The notes beneath the pieces were generated by a model. It searched no databases, had not been told where the DNA came from, and saw nothing but the letters and a program-made list of their open reading frames with translations. This document shows positions 1-5,433 of a stretch of DNA of 5,433 nucleotides, one piece after another. This DNA is from Thermoplasmata archaeon. Lineage in GTDB: Archaea > Thermoplasmatota > Thermoplasmata > Thermoplasmatales > Thermoplasmataceae. Position 1 is the first letter of the stretch, and each line of letters opens with the position of its first letter. A program made the position numbers and the translations under genes. Location: contig JAKBQK010000348.1 in NCBI GenBank assembly GCA_021835265.1, positions 1-5,433 of the forward strand, read 5' to 3'.

Positions 1-928
1 TACCACCACACTCAGAGTATAGATACCCACCATTATCAACATAATCCCTCAGGAAGGATTTCAGTTTAAGAGCGGATTCTAGCCTTTCGCCAAAAAGTTC
101 TGGATATCCACCACCTATGTATATTAGATCAGCTTTCTCTGGCACTTCGTCATTTAAGGGTGAAAAAAATCTTACATTATGTCTCTTCAAAAAATAGTCT
201 AAGGAAGTTTCATAATAAAAACAGAACGCATCATCCCTTGCTATGTAGACATTTTTCCTCTGAACATTCGTTCTGTTTATGGGATTCATACCAGAAATCT
301 CAGGTAAATGTTCAGTGAATGAAAGATCTATAAATTTAGCTATTTCTCTGGATCTATAAATTAGTTTCTCTTTATCCTGATCCAGATTCAACCCAAGGTG
401 TCTCTCAGGCATTTTGAACTCTTCTCTATAAGGTATTTTTCCAACAATCCTGATACCATGGGACAGAAAAACATCTTCAATCATTTTAAGGTGTCTTTCT
501 CCAGCGTAACCATTCAGGATCACACCGATGCAGTTTTTCTTTATAAAGCCCTTAGCAGCATAATATATTGACTCAGCCCACTTGAACACATCCACAACCA
601 GGATATATGGAATTCCAAGCCTTTCAAAGTAGGCAATGGTGCTGAATTCCTTTCCAACACCGCTATCATATAGCCCCATAACACCTTCAACAACTGCAAA
701 ATCTGCTTTTTCAGATGCAAGCCCAACAATGTTTCTCTCCATTCTGCCCTGAAGCCATCTGTCCAGATTGTACCCGTGTTTTCCAGTAATTTTAGATTCA
801 ATCAAAGGGTCAATAAAATCAGGTCCAATCTTTATCTGTATGCTGTGAGGCACTGCAGAAAGAATGGCCCCAGTAACAGTTGTCTTACCGGACCCAGTGG
901 ACATAGCTGCTATTCCAACGATTTTCAT
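1..928 (-). CDS. cbiA: Cobyrinate a,c-diamide synthase, CbiA/CobB family (C-terminus beyond the window)
   Basis: Family role: ATP- and glutamine-dependent amidation of the a and c carboxylates of cobyrinic acid, a cytoplasmic step of cobalamin synthesis. The first 309 residues are visible; the family is usually about 450. Seen: a P-loop STGSGKTT at residues 10-17, the family signature KIGPDFIDP at 33-41, EGVMGLYD at 80-87 (the ATP/Mg2+ part of the dethiobiotin-synthetase-like domain), PERHLGL at 174-180, then the start of the class I glutamine amidotransferase domain with IARDDAFCFYY (229-239), YIGGGYPELF (270-279) and SECGG (305-309). Cys307 in the last motif is the expected nucleophile. The reading frame is open to the window edge. 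The ATG at 928 overlaps the upstream gene's TAA by one base, so translational coupling is likely; no Shine-Dalgarno is present. The methanogen Ni-sirohydrochlorin amidase CfbB belongs to the same family and cannot be excluded without the rest of the pathway. Confidence 0.95.
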   Translation of the reverse strand, partial: MKIVGIAAMSTGSGKTTVTGAILSAVPHSIQIKIGPDFIDPLIESKITGKHGYNLDRWLQGRMERNIVGLASEKADFAVVEGVMGLYDSGVGKEFSTIAYFERLGIPYILVVDVFKWAESIYYAAKGFIKKNCIGVILNGYAGERHLKMIEDVFLSHGIRIVGKIPYREEFKMPERHLGLNLDQDKEKLIYRSREIAKFIDLSFTEHLPEISGMNPINRTNVQRKNVYIARDDAFCFYYETSLDYFLKRHNVRFFSPLNDEVPEKADLIYIGGGYPELFGERLESALKLKSFLRDYVDNGGYLYSECGG

Positions 929-1818
929 TATTCATCAGAAGCACTATTTATCTTAAATATCAATCCCTTCCATTCTGAATTTCTATCCTTCAGGTCACCC
1001 ATGATTCTAATAATACTTGTGAGGTCCCTCTCAATGACAAAGTATTCAAGCCATAGGTATTTCCCATCAAACTCATTTGTGCTAATAACTGGCCTCAAAC
1101 CTGTCTCTATTATCATGTTTTCAAGCTCCTGAATTATTTCATTGTTTGTTTCTCCCTCATAAAGGCCAATACTGGCATCAACAGCTCTGAACATGTCCGG
1201 AATATTGTTAAGACCGTTGTTCTGTATTAAATACAGGGAGTTGAAATTTTCCATGTTAAAATTCCTTATAAATCGTATCCATTTAACAGAAGTACTTGGA
1301 TCTGTTTCCAGAAGGTATTGGGGAACTTCCATCCTGAGTGTTATGATCTTAAGTCCAAGACCTTCACTTTTCATTTCAGCATCAACATTGGTGAAATTTC
1401 CGAGATATACTACCTCTATACCATTTTCATAATTTTCTTTTATAAAGTTTGAAACGATATGTGAATACTTTTCATAGAAGGAGAACCTTATGTGAATTGC
1501 TCCATCAAAGAATATTGCATATTCATTAATCATGGTTTGATTTTCAAATAGTTTATTGAGATTCTCTACAAGTTTACCTGAATATATCCTGCAGAAATAA
1601 TAATATCTCCCCTCTGAAACCTTTGATTTTGATACAAAGAAGTTGTAATCTAGATCTCCATCTTTCCTCTTCCTTATGCTGGAAACATAAGAGCCGTTAC
1701 TTACATAGCAAATCCCCCGAAGCTTAGATCTTTGGGATGGCTCAAGTAGCTCTTCGCTGATCTTGAATCTGATTATGCATGTCTTGAATGAAGGTGGTCT
1801 AAATCGGCTTAGTATCAT
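928..1818 (-). CDS. Uncharacterised 296-residue protein, paralog of the divergent double-winged-helix gene
   Basis: I do not recognise a named family. The protein is soluble, with no signal peptide or membrane segment. Compared by eye with the product of 2111-3097, it keeps the same order of blocks: residues 27-44 match 33-50 without gaps (P27/P33, S28/S34, R34/R40, I36/I42, N41/N47, S43/S49, Y44/Y50); RYY 71-73 matches 78-80; H109-I-x-F112 matches H129-I-x-F132; G133-x-E135 matches G154-x-E156; I206-P207 matches I231-P232; both end in a beta-alpha-beta-like segment (here about 213-290). The first winged-helix-like region is therefore inferred by homology. The second (about 154-200) has lost a recognisable helix-turn-helix, so DNA binding is less certain than in the partner. 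The ATG at 1818 is the only standard start before the upstream in-frame stop at 1864-1866. The gene ends in TAATG with cbiA, so the two are probably co-transcribed. A role as a sensor or regulator is inference. Confidence 0.9.
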   Translation of the reverse strand: MILSRFRPPSFKTCIIRFKISEELLEPSQRSKLRGICYVSNGSYVSSIRKRKDGDLDYNFFVSKSKVSEGRYYYFCRIYSGKLVENLNKLFENQTMINEYAIFFDGAIHIRFSFYEKYSHIVSNFIKENYENGIEVVYLGNFTNVDAEMKSEGLGLKIITLRMEVPQYLLETDPSTSVKWIRFIRNFNMENFNSLYLIQNNGLNNIPDMFRAVDASIGLYEGETNNEIIQELENMIIETGLRPVISTNEFDGKYLWLEYFVIERDLTSIIRIMGDLKDRNSEWKGLIFKINSASDE

Positions 1819-1872
1819 GCACTTATAAAAGTAAATAATAGTATTAATATTATTTGTCCAAAGTTATCTAAA

Positions 1873-1880
1873 CATATAAA
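1873..1880 (-). promoter_or_regulatory. Possible TATA box for the 296-residue gene and cbiA
   Basis: On the minus strand this reads TTTATATG. A start site about 25 bases downstream (near 1851) would give a leader of roughly 33 bases before the ATG at 1818. A second TATA-like string, CTTTTATAAG at 1831-1822, lies only about 9 bases before the ATG. It would start transcription inside the gene where no in-frame ATG, GTG or TTG exists, so it is less likely to serve this gene. Confidence 0.3.
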
Positions 1881-1993
1881 AAACATGTATTCACTTGCTG
1901 GTGATTACAAATAGGATCTGGAAGCAGTTTTTAATTATTTGATTAGATCAAAATAGTATAATTATTAATTTCTAAAACGTTTGTGCAAATTAT

Positions 1994-2011
1994 ATGGTGA
2001 CAGTTTACCAT
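1994..2011. repeat. Inverted repeat ATGGT-N8-ACCAT in the divergent region
   Basis: Perfect 5-base arms at 1994-1998 and 2007-2011 with an 8-base spacer, a geometry suited to a dimeric DNA-binding protein. The left arm lies in ATATGGT, which occurs again at 2052-2058, about 25 bases before the TATA box of the plus-strand gene. The arms are short and could arise by chance; an operator role for either neighbouring winged-helix-like protein is inference. Confidence 0.3.
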
Positions 2012-2077
2012 TCTTAACCAATTCTTTGTAAATAAGTTTTAAAATCAATTCATATGGTATGGGCAGATATAATTATA

Positions 2078-2085
2078 TTTATATA
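2078..2085 (+). promoter_or_regulatory. TATA box for the double-winged-helix regulator gene
   Basis: TTTATATA centred about 29 bases before the GTG at 2111. Archaeal transcription usually starts about 25 bases downstream of the box, near 2107, giving a leaderless or nearly leaderless mRNA. This fits the absence of a Shine-Dalgarno sequence. Confidence 0.55.
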
Positions 2086-2110
2086 CCTCAGGTTTTTTAG
2101 TAAATAAATA

Positions 2111-3097
2111 GTGATTATGATGCTTCACAATGTTAAACTTTTATCGTCATATATGAAGGCAATTTCCTCCTGGCCAGAGGATGGAGAAAACACTATAAAA
2201 TCAATTCCTTCACCATACCAGATAGCAAGAAAAATAAACATTTCTGCAAATTCATCATATAAGATGTGGAACCTGATCTTCGAAAAGGAGTACATAAAGG
2301 ATATGATCATAATGCCAGAAGTTTTTCCAGGTGGGCTCAGACGATATTACCTAATGGCAATGCTACCATTTGAGTACCTGAAGGATGTTGAGCACAAACT
2401 TGGGGAGTTACCATTCGTTGAGATCCTTCACTCATCCAACTATCTAAAGAAGAAAAGGGAAAGTCAGGGAGTTGAGAATTACAGCGAAATAGGACATATT
2501 CAGTTTATATCAAATGAGGATCACCTGATGGAAAATCTGGATGAAATTGGAAATGCATTTCGTGAATCAGGCCTGGAATTCAAGATGATGAACTATTTTC
2601 CATATTCAGAAGTCAGTACAATACCCACACAGGGTCAGATACGCCTGGTAAACTGCATTGCATACAAGAGTGTAAAGAATTTTTCCACTGAAGAGATTAC
2701 TGATGAACTTAGTTACTCGAGAAAGAGAGCAAGAAAAAATCTTGACATGATCGTGGAAAACAGGTTTGTGAAAGGAAAGGTAATATTCAATTTCAAAAAA
2801 ATACCAAATATTATTACAAAGCAGATATCAATAATGGTGCCTGAGGCAGATACAGGTCAATATACAATGTGGTTCAGATCGAAGAAGCTGATAAGGGACA
2901 ATCTAATCTATTACGGGAACTACCCTCACACACTTACGTTGACCGTATTCGGAGAAAGTATGGAGGAGATAGATAATATAACCGAGTTCCTCTCAGAAAA
3001 TTTCAACGAGATATATACCATAGATAGATTCGAAACTACATTTTATAGCGAAATTAAGAATTTTTACCGTAGCATTCAGATAAGTGAAAGGGAGTAG
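2111..3097 (+). CDS. Double winged-helix DNA-binding protein, putative archaeal transcriptional regulator
   Basis: A 328-residue soluble protein built as two similar halves. Each half has a winged-helix-like segment followed by a beta-alpha-beta-like domain resembling Lrp/RAM or ACT folds. The first helix-turn-helix lies at about residues 33-68 (QIARKI, then the SSYKMWNLIFEKE helix). The second lies at about 191-227 (EEITDEL, then a strongly basic helix SRKRARKN at 203-210). The halves align without gaps: S34/S192, I38/I196, S45/S203, E58/E216, Y61/F219, K63/K221. Sensor-like segments lie near 126-165 and 236-312. A regulatory function is inferred from the helix-turn-helix units; target and ligand are unknown. 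The start may be GTG 2111 (used here), ATG 2117 or ATG 2120; an in-frame TAA at 2105-2107 limits it, and the TATA spacing slightly favours GTG. The gene is divergent from its paralog at 928-1818, and its last 22 bases overlap the convergent methyltransferase gene. Confidence 0.88.
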   Translation: MIMMLHNVKLLSSYMKAISSWPEDGENTIKSIPSPYQIARKINISANSSYKMWNLIFEKEYIKDMIIMPEVFPGGLRRYYLMAMLPFEYLKDVEHKLGELPFVEILHSSNYLKKKRESQGVENYSEIGHIQFISNEDHLMENLDEIGNAFRESGLEFKMMNYFPYSEVSTIPTQGQIRLVNCIAYKSVKNFSTEEITDELSYSRKRARKNLDMIVENRFVKGKVIFNFKKIPNIITKQISIMVPEADTGQYTMWFRSKKLIRDNLIYYGNYPHTLTLTVFGESMEEIDNITEFLSENFNEIYTIDRFETTFYSEIKNFYRSIQISERE

Positions 3098-3666
3098 GCA
3101 AAGATTTTTTCCATGAAGAAACTTTTTTCCTCCAGAACATCAAATCTGTAGAAATTGAATTCTCTTTTCAGGCTATCTATATCTGTAAGTGAAGAAAGTA
3201 CTGTATAACACTTCCCTCCTCTGCTGAGGTGGTCAGGAAGTCCATGGAGGAACTTTCTTATTACTGTGAGACCATCAGTTCCTCCATACCACATCTCGCT
3301 CTCCTCAATTTTTGCCTCCTCTTCCTCTCCAGGAAGATAAGGTGGGTTGAATATAATTGTTTCGAACTTACCCCTAATCCCGTCAAACAGATCAGAAAGT
3401 ATAACTTCAAATTTTACACCGTTGAGGGAAGCGTTCAACTCTGTGCAACTTAAAGCTTCCGAATTAATATCAGATGCAATTACGGAGTAGCCTCTCCTTG
3501 CCAATATTATGGATATAATCCCGCTTCCACTCCCTATTTCGAGACACCTTCCCTCTGGTCTTAGTTTATCAAGAAGGAGAAATGTGTCATCGGATGGAAA
3601 GTAAACTCCAGGACATCTTGAAATTTTTATATTCTCGCCATTAACAGAAAAAGAGACCGGTTCCAT
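3076..3666 (-). CDS. mtq2: Mtq2/HemK2-type protein-(glutamine-N5) methyltransferase
   Basis: Family role: SAM-dependent N5-methylation of the glutamine in the GGQ motif of the archaeal/eukaryotic-type release factor aRF1, usually with the small activator Trm112 (known for eukaryotic and haloarchaeal homologs). At 196 residues it is a typical length for the compact archaeal/eukaryotic form, which lacks the N-terminal helical domain of bacterial PrmC. Seen: GVYFPSDDTFLLLD at 20-33, SAM-binding motif I LEIGSGSG at 42-49, acidic post-I SDIN at 65-68, SDLF at 91-94, the catalytic NPPY at 107-110 followed by LPGEEEE, and WYGGTDG at 126-132, which is diagnostic of this subgroup. The ATG at 3666 has a TATA-like box about 28 bases upstream, consistent with a leaderless mRNA. 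Its 3' end overlaps the convergent regulator gene by 22 bases. No Trm112 gene is visible here. Assignment to another HemK-like substrate is possible but less likely. Confidence 0.93.
   Translation of the reverse strand: MEPVSFSVNGENIKISRCPGVYFPSDDTFLLLDKLRPEGRCLEIGSGSGIISIILARRGYSVIASDINSEALSCTELNASLNGVKFEVILSDLFDGIRGKFETIIFNPPYLPGEEEEAKIEESEMWYGGTDGLTVIRKFLHGLPDHLSRGGKCYTVLSSLTDIDSLKREFNFYRFDVLEEKSFFMEKIFAYSLSLI
3105..3128 (+). terminator. Oligo-T terminator candidate after the regulator gene
   Basis: Two T6 runs, at 3105-3110 and 3123-3128, follow the stop codon at 3095-3097. Archaeal RNA polymerase commonly terminates at such oligo-T tracts without a hairpin. They lie within the opposite-strand methyltransferase coding sequence, where they encode lysine- and glutamate-rich codons on the other strand, so they may be only a coding by-product. 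Confidence 0.4.
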
Positions 3667-3690
3667 GAATACAAAGGGTATCCTTATTCA

Positions 3691-3697
3691 ATTTAAA
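3691..3697 (-). promoter_or_regulatory. TATA-like box for the methyltransferase gene
   Basis: The minus strand reads GTGTTTAAAT across 3700-3691. The TTTAAA core is centred about 28 bases before the ATG at 3666, which would start the mRNA within a few bases of the start codon. No Shine-Dalgarno sequence is present. Confidence 0.45.
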
Positions 3698-3719
3698 CAC
3701 TATCGACTTTCAGACAATG

Positions 3720-3728
3720 TTATATAAA
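3720..3728 (+). promoter_or_regulatory. TATA box for the membrane iron-sulfur protein gene
   Basis: TTATATAAA, close to the archaeal consensus, is centred about 25 bases before the ATG at 3750. This predicts transcription from the A of the start codon, that is a leaderless mRNA, and supports the chosen start. Confidence 0.65.
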
Positions 3729-3749
3729 TTACAATTATAAGCTATAAAT

Positions 3750-5433
3750 ATGGTTGTCGTCACCAGTCCAACTCTTGTATTTATACCAGTAAGTGAGCTG
3801 ATTGCAGATTATGTACTTTCCTTTGCAGTCCTTATATTTGTCCTTGCAGAATTCTACATCAGGTACAGAAAGGCAGGAATAACATTAATTCCTGCAATAA
3901 AATATGTTCTTAAAAACCTCAGGAGATTCATCGCACAGATTCTTAATTATGGGGCTTTTCACAGAAAAAACATAAAAAACAGGTATGCTGGAATAATGCA
4001 TCTGATGATCTTCTATGGAATCCTGATACTTTTCATTGCAACATCGCTTATTGCCCTATCCCATGATATTCTTAAGACTTTACTGGGGTTCGGCTTACTT
4101 ACAGGTGATTTCTACCTGAATTTTGAGGTATGGGCGAATTTAGGAGGAGTTCTTCTTGTGGCCGGGCTTTTACTGGCACTATTCAGAAGGATAAGGAAAA
4201 AGGTTCCCCTAGATACCATTACCCAGGATTTCATCATAATTGCCGGACTTCTCATACTATCACTTGAAGGTTTCTTCCTTGGAGCCCTCAAGATTGCTCT
4301 GTACAGGGAGAGCTTTGATGTATACAGGTTTGTTGAATGGCCACTGAGCTACATTTATACACCAATGGGAGTAACAGGAAACTACGGCATTCAGATTTAC
4401 AGAATATTCTGGTTTGTCCATGTACTGACTGCATTCGGCGTCGCTGCTTACCTTCCATTCTCAAAATTATCACACATGTTTTACTCAGCTGTTGGGATAG
4501 GGATTCATCCTGAAAAAAAGAGGGGAGAAATGTCAACTCCATTTATTCTCTCTGAGGCACTAGAATCAGGGAATTTTGATTTTAAGGTAGGGGCAAAGAC
4601 AATAATGGATCTTAGTTATTTCCAGAAAACGGATGCAATAGCATGCACAGATTGTGGTAGATGTGAGAGGGCCTGTCCGGCAGTTACATCTGGTACAGAT
4701 CTTGACCCAAGAGTGGTGGTTCAGAACATACAGCGAGCCCTGTGGAATGGGGACGCACCAATGATTGATGGTATAATAAGCGAGAATGCAGCATGGTCGT
4801 GTACCACATGCCAGGCATGTGTTGAAGAATGTCCAGTGCTTATAGATCCACAGTCATATAATCTGGAAGCAAGAAGAACCCTTGTAATGGACAATAAATT
4901 ATCCAAAGAAACATCAACATATCTAAATAATCTAGGAAATACAATGAACCCATTTGGCAACAACAATTCAGACAGGGATGCAATGCTTCAGTACGGGAAG
5001 AAGATGGAGGAAGGCATTGACACGGTTTACTGGGTTGGATGTATGGGAGCGTTTGATCCAAGATATAACAAGGTCGCAAGAGATGTAATAGATTTACTGA
5101 AGAAAGGGGGTGTAAACTTCGGACTTCTTGGATCGGAGGAAAAATGCAATGGTGAAACGGCAAGAAGAATGGGAGAAGAGGGGAGATTTCAGGAACTTGT
5201 TCTCCAGAACATAGAAACATTCAATAAATACGGAATAAAAAGAATAATAACATCCTGTCCGCATTGCATGAACACATTTAGAAACGAGTATCCAAAATTC
5301 GGATTGAAGGCTGAAGTGGTACACCATTCTGAGGCTCTTGCTGACCTCATACGGGATGAAAAGATAAAAGTAAGGAACAGCAGTGAAACTGTGACACTTC
5401 ATGATCCCTGTTATCTTGGCAGAATCAATGGTG
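3750..5433 (+). CDS. NarI/HdrE-HdrD fusion: membrane cytochrome b and iron-sulfur quinone reductase (C-terminus beyond the window)
   Basis: The first 561 residues are visible and the frame stays open; relatives such as Bacillus FadF are roughly 650-700. Five membrane helices lie near 17-37, 81-103, 127-145, 161-184 and 217-238, forming a NarI-like cytochrome b domain. Likely haem ligands include His84, His224 and His242 (the last two 18 apart, as in NarI), with His71 or His105 possible. Two [4Fe-4S] motifs of the CxxCxxCxxxCP type follow: Cys299/302/305/309 and Cys351/354/357/361. The first CCG domain has Cys431, CNG at 466-468 and CPHC at 503-506; a second begins at HDPCYLGR (551-558). Family knowledge: such fusions carry electrons from a soluble donor, often an electron-transfer flavoprotein or FAD dehydrogenase, to menaquinone at the membrane. 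The donor here is unknown; the downstream genes lie outside the window. In the first CCG motif Asn467 replaces the second cysteine. A TATA box 25 bases upstream supports the ATG at 3750. Confidence 0.93.
   Translation, partial: MVVVTSPTLVFIPVSELIADYVLSFAVLIFVLAEFYIRYRKAGITLIPAIKYVLKNLRRFIAQILNYGAFHRKNIKNRYAGIMHLMIFYGILILFIATSLIALSHDILKTLLGFGLLTGDFYLNFEVWANLGGVLLVAGLLLALFRRIRKKVPLDTITQDFIIIAGLLILSLEGFFLGALKIALYRESFDVYRFVEWPLSYIYTPMGVTGNYGIQIYRIFWFVHVLTAFGVAAYLPFSKLSHMFYSAVGIGIHPEKKRGEMSTPFILSEALESGNFDFKVGAKTIMDLSYFQKTDAIACTDCGRCERACPAVTSGTDLDPRVVVQNIQRALWNGDAPMIDGIISENAAWSCTTCQACVEECPVLIDPQSYNLEARRTLVMDNKLSKETSTYLNNLGNTMNPFGNNNSDRDAMLQYGKKMEEGIDTVYWVGCMGAFDPRYNKVARDVIDLLKKGGVNFGLLGSEEKCNGETARRMGEEGRFQELVLQNIETFNKYGIKRIITSCPHCMNTFRNEYPKFGLKAEVVHHSEALADLIRDEKIKVRNSSETVTLHDPCYLGRING

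Larger units (their letters stand above)
1819..2110. promoter_or_regulatory. Divergent intergenic region between the two paralogs
   Basis: This 292-base, very AT-rich gap separates the divergent starts at 1818 (minus) and 2111 (plus). Only tiny ORFs of fewer than 20 codons are present (for example from ATG 1885, 1994 and 2054), and none is convincing as a gene. It must hold both promoters. It also holds an inverted repeat at 1994-2011, two copies of ATATGGT (1992-1998 and 2052-2058), and TATA-like boxes described separately. No stable hairpin or RNA gene was recognised. Confidence 0.7.
3667..3749. promoter_or_regulatory. Compact divergent promoter region
   Basis: This 83-base gap separates the divergent starts of the methyltransferase (3666, minus) and the membrane iron-sulfur protein (3750, plus). 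It contains one TATA-like box per direction, each placed for a leaderless transcript, and a short inverted repeat TTATA-AGC-TATAA at 3735-3747 between the plus-strand TATA box and start. It holds no ORF of its own. Confidence 0.6.

Noticed and set aside
541..801. 86-codon minus-strand ORF
   Set aside because: It lies entirely inside cbiA in another frame; the cbiA frame carries clear family motifs over the same bases.
776..1432. Plus-strand ORFs of 118 and 79 codons
   Set aside because: They are antisense to cbiA and the 296-residue gene, with no recognisable domain and serine-rich, low-information translations typical of shadow frames.
1822..1831. CTTTTATAAG on the minus strand as the main TATA box of the 296-residue gene
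   Set aside because: It is only about 9 bases before the ATG, so transcription would begin inside the gene where no standard in-frame start exists before the conserved region.
1885..2104. Tiny plus-strand ORFs in the divergent intergenic region (from ATG 1885, 1994 and 2054)
   Set aside because: They are 7-17 codons long, with no promoter or ribosome-site support; the last one runs over the TATA box of the downstream gene.
1819..2110. A cobalamin riboswitch upstream of the cbiA unit
   Set aside because: No B12-box-like or GC-rich structured segment is visible; the region is AT-rich with only short inverted repeats, and cobalamin riboswitches are essentially bacterial.
3229..3453. 74-codon plus-strand ORF
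   Set aside because: It is antisense to the methyltransferase, whose NPPY and WYGGTDG motifs occupy the same bases.
4288..5402. Several minus-strand ORFs of 81-126 codons
   Set aside because: They are antisense to the membrane iron-sulfur gene, which has cysteine motifs and membrane helices throughout; the antisense translations show no domain.

Overview
The window looks like chromosomal DNA of an AT-rich archaeon, most likely a member of the Thermoplasmatales or a close relative. The evidence is AGA/AGG arginine and ATA isoleucine codon preference, TATA-like boxes about 25-30 bases before several starts, no Shine-Dalgarno sequences, and a gene set that fits aerobic or facultative acidophilic Thermoplasmata: a cobyrinate amidase, an Mtq2-type release-factor methylase and a NarI/HdrE-HdrD fusion. 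The lineage is an inference, because no rRNA or other strong taxonomic marker is present.

Left part (1-1818, minus strand): a two-gene unit. The promoter-proximal gene (1818-928) encodes a 296-residue protein of no named family. Its stop codon overlaps by one base (TAATG) the start of cbiA (928-1, running out of the window), a cobyrinate a,c-diamide synthase of corrin biosynthesis. Middle (1819-2110): a 292-base AT-rich divergent regulatory region. Next (2111-3097, plus strand): a 328-residue protein with two winged-helix-like segments in an internally repeated layout. Comparing the two by eye shows that the 296- and 328-residue proteins are divergently transcribed, diverged paralogs.

Right part: an Mtq2/HemK2-type glutamine methyltransferase (3666-3076, minus strand) converges on the 328-residue gene, with a 22-base overlap of the two coding ends. 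It is separated by an 83-base divergent promoter region from a large membrane iron-sulfur protein (3750 to the window end, plus strand). That protein fuses a five-helix NarI-like cytochrome b domain to two [4Fe-4S] motifs and CCG (HdrD-type) domains. By family it should pass electrons from a soluble dehydrogenase or electron-transfer flavoprotein to the quinone pool.

The genes do not form one pathway. The most unusual content is the paralogous double-winged-helix pair, with one partner translationally coupled to cbiA. No CRISPR array, tRNA, rRNA or insertion sequence was seen.
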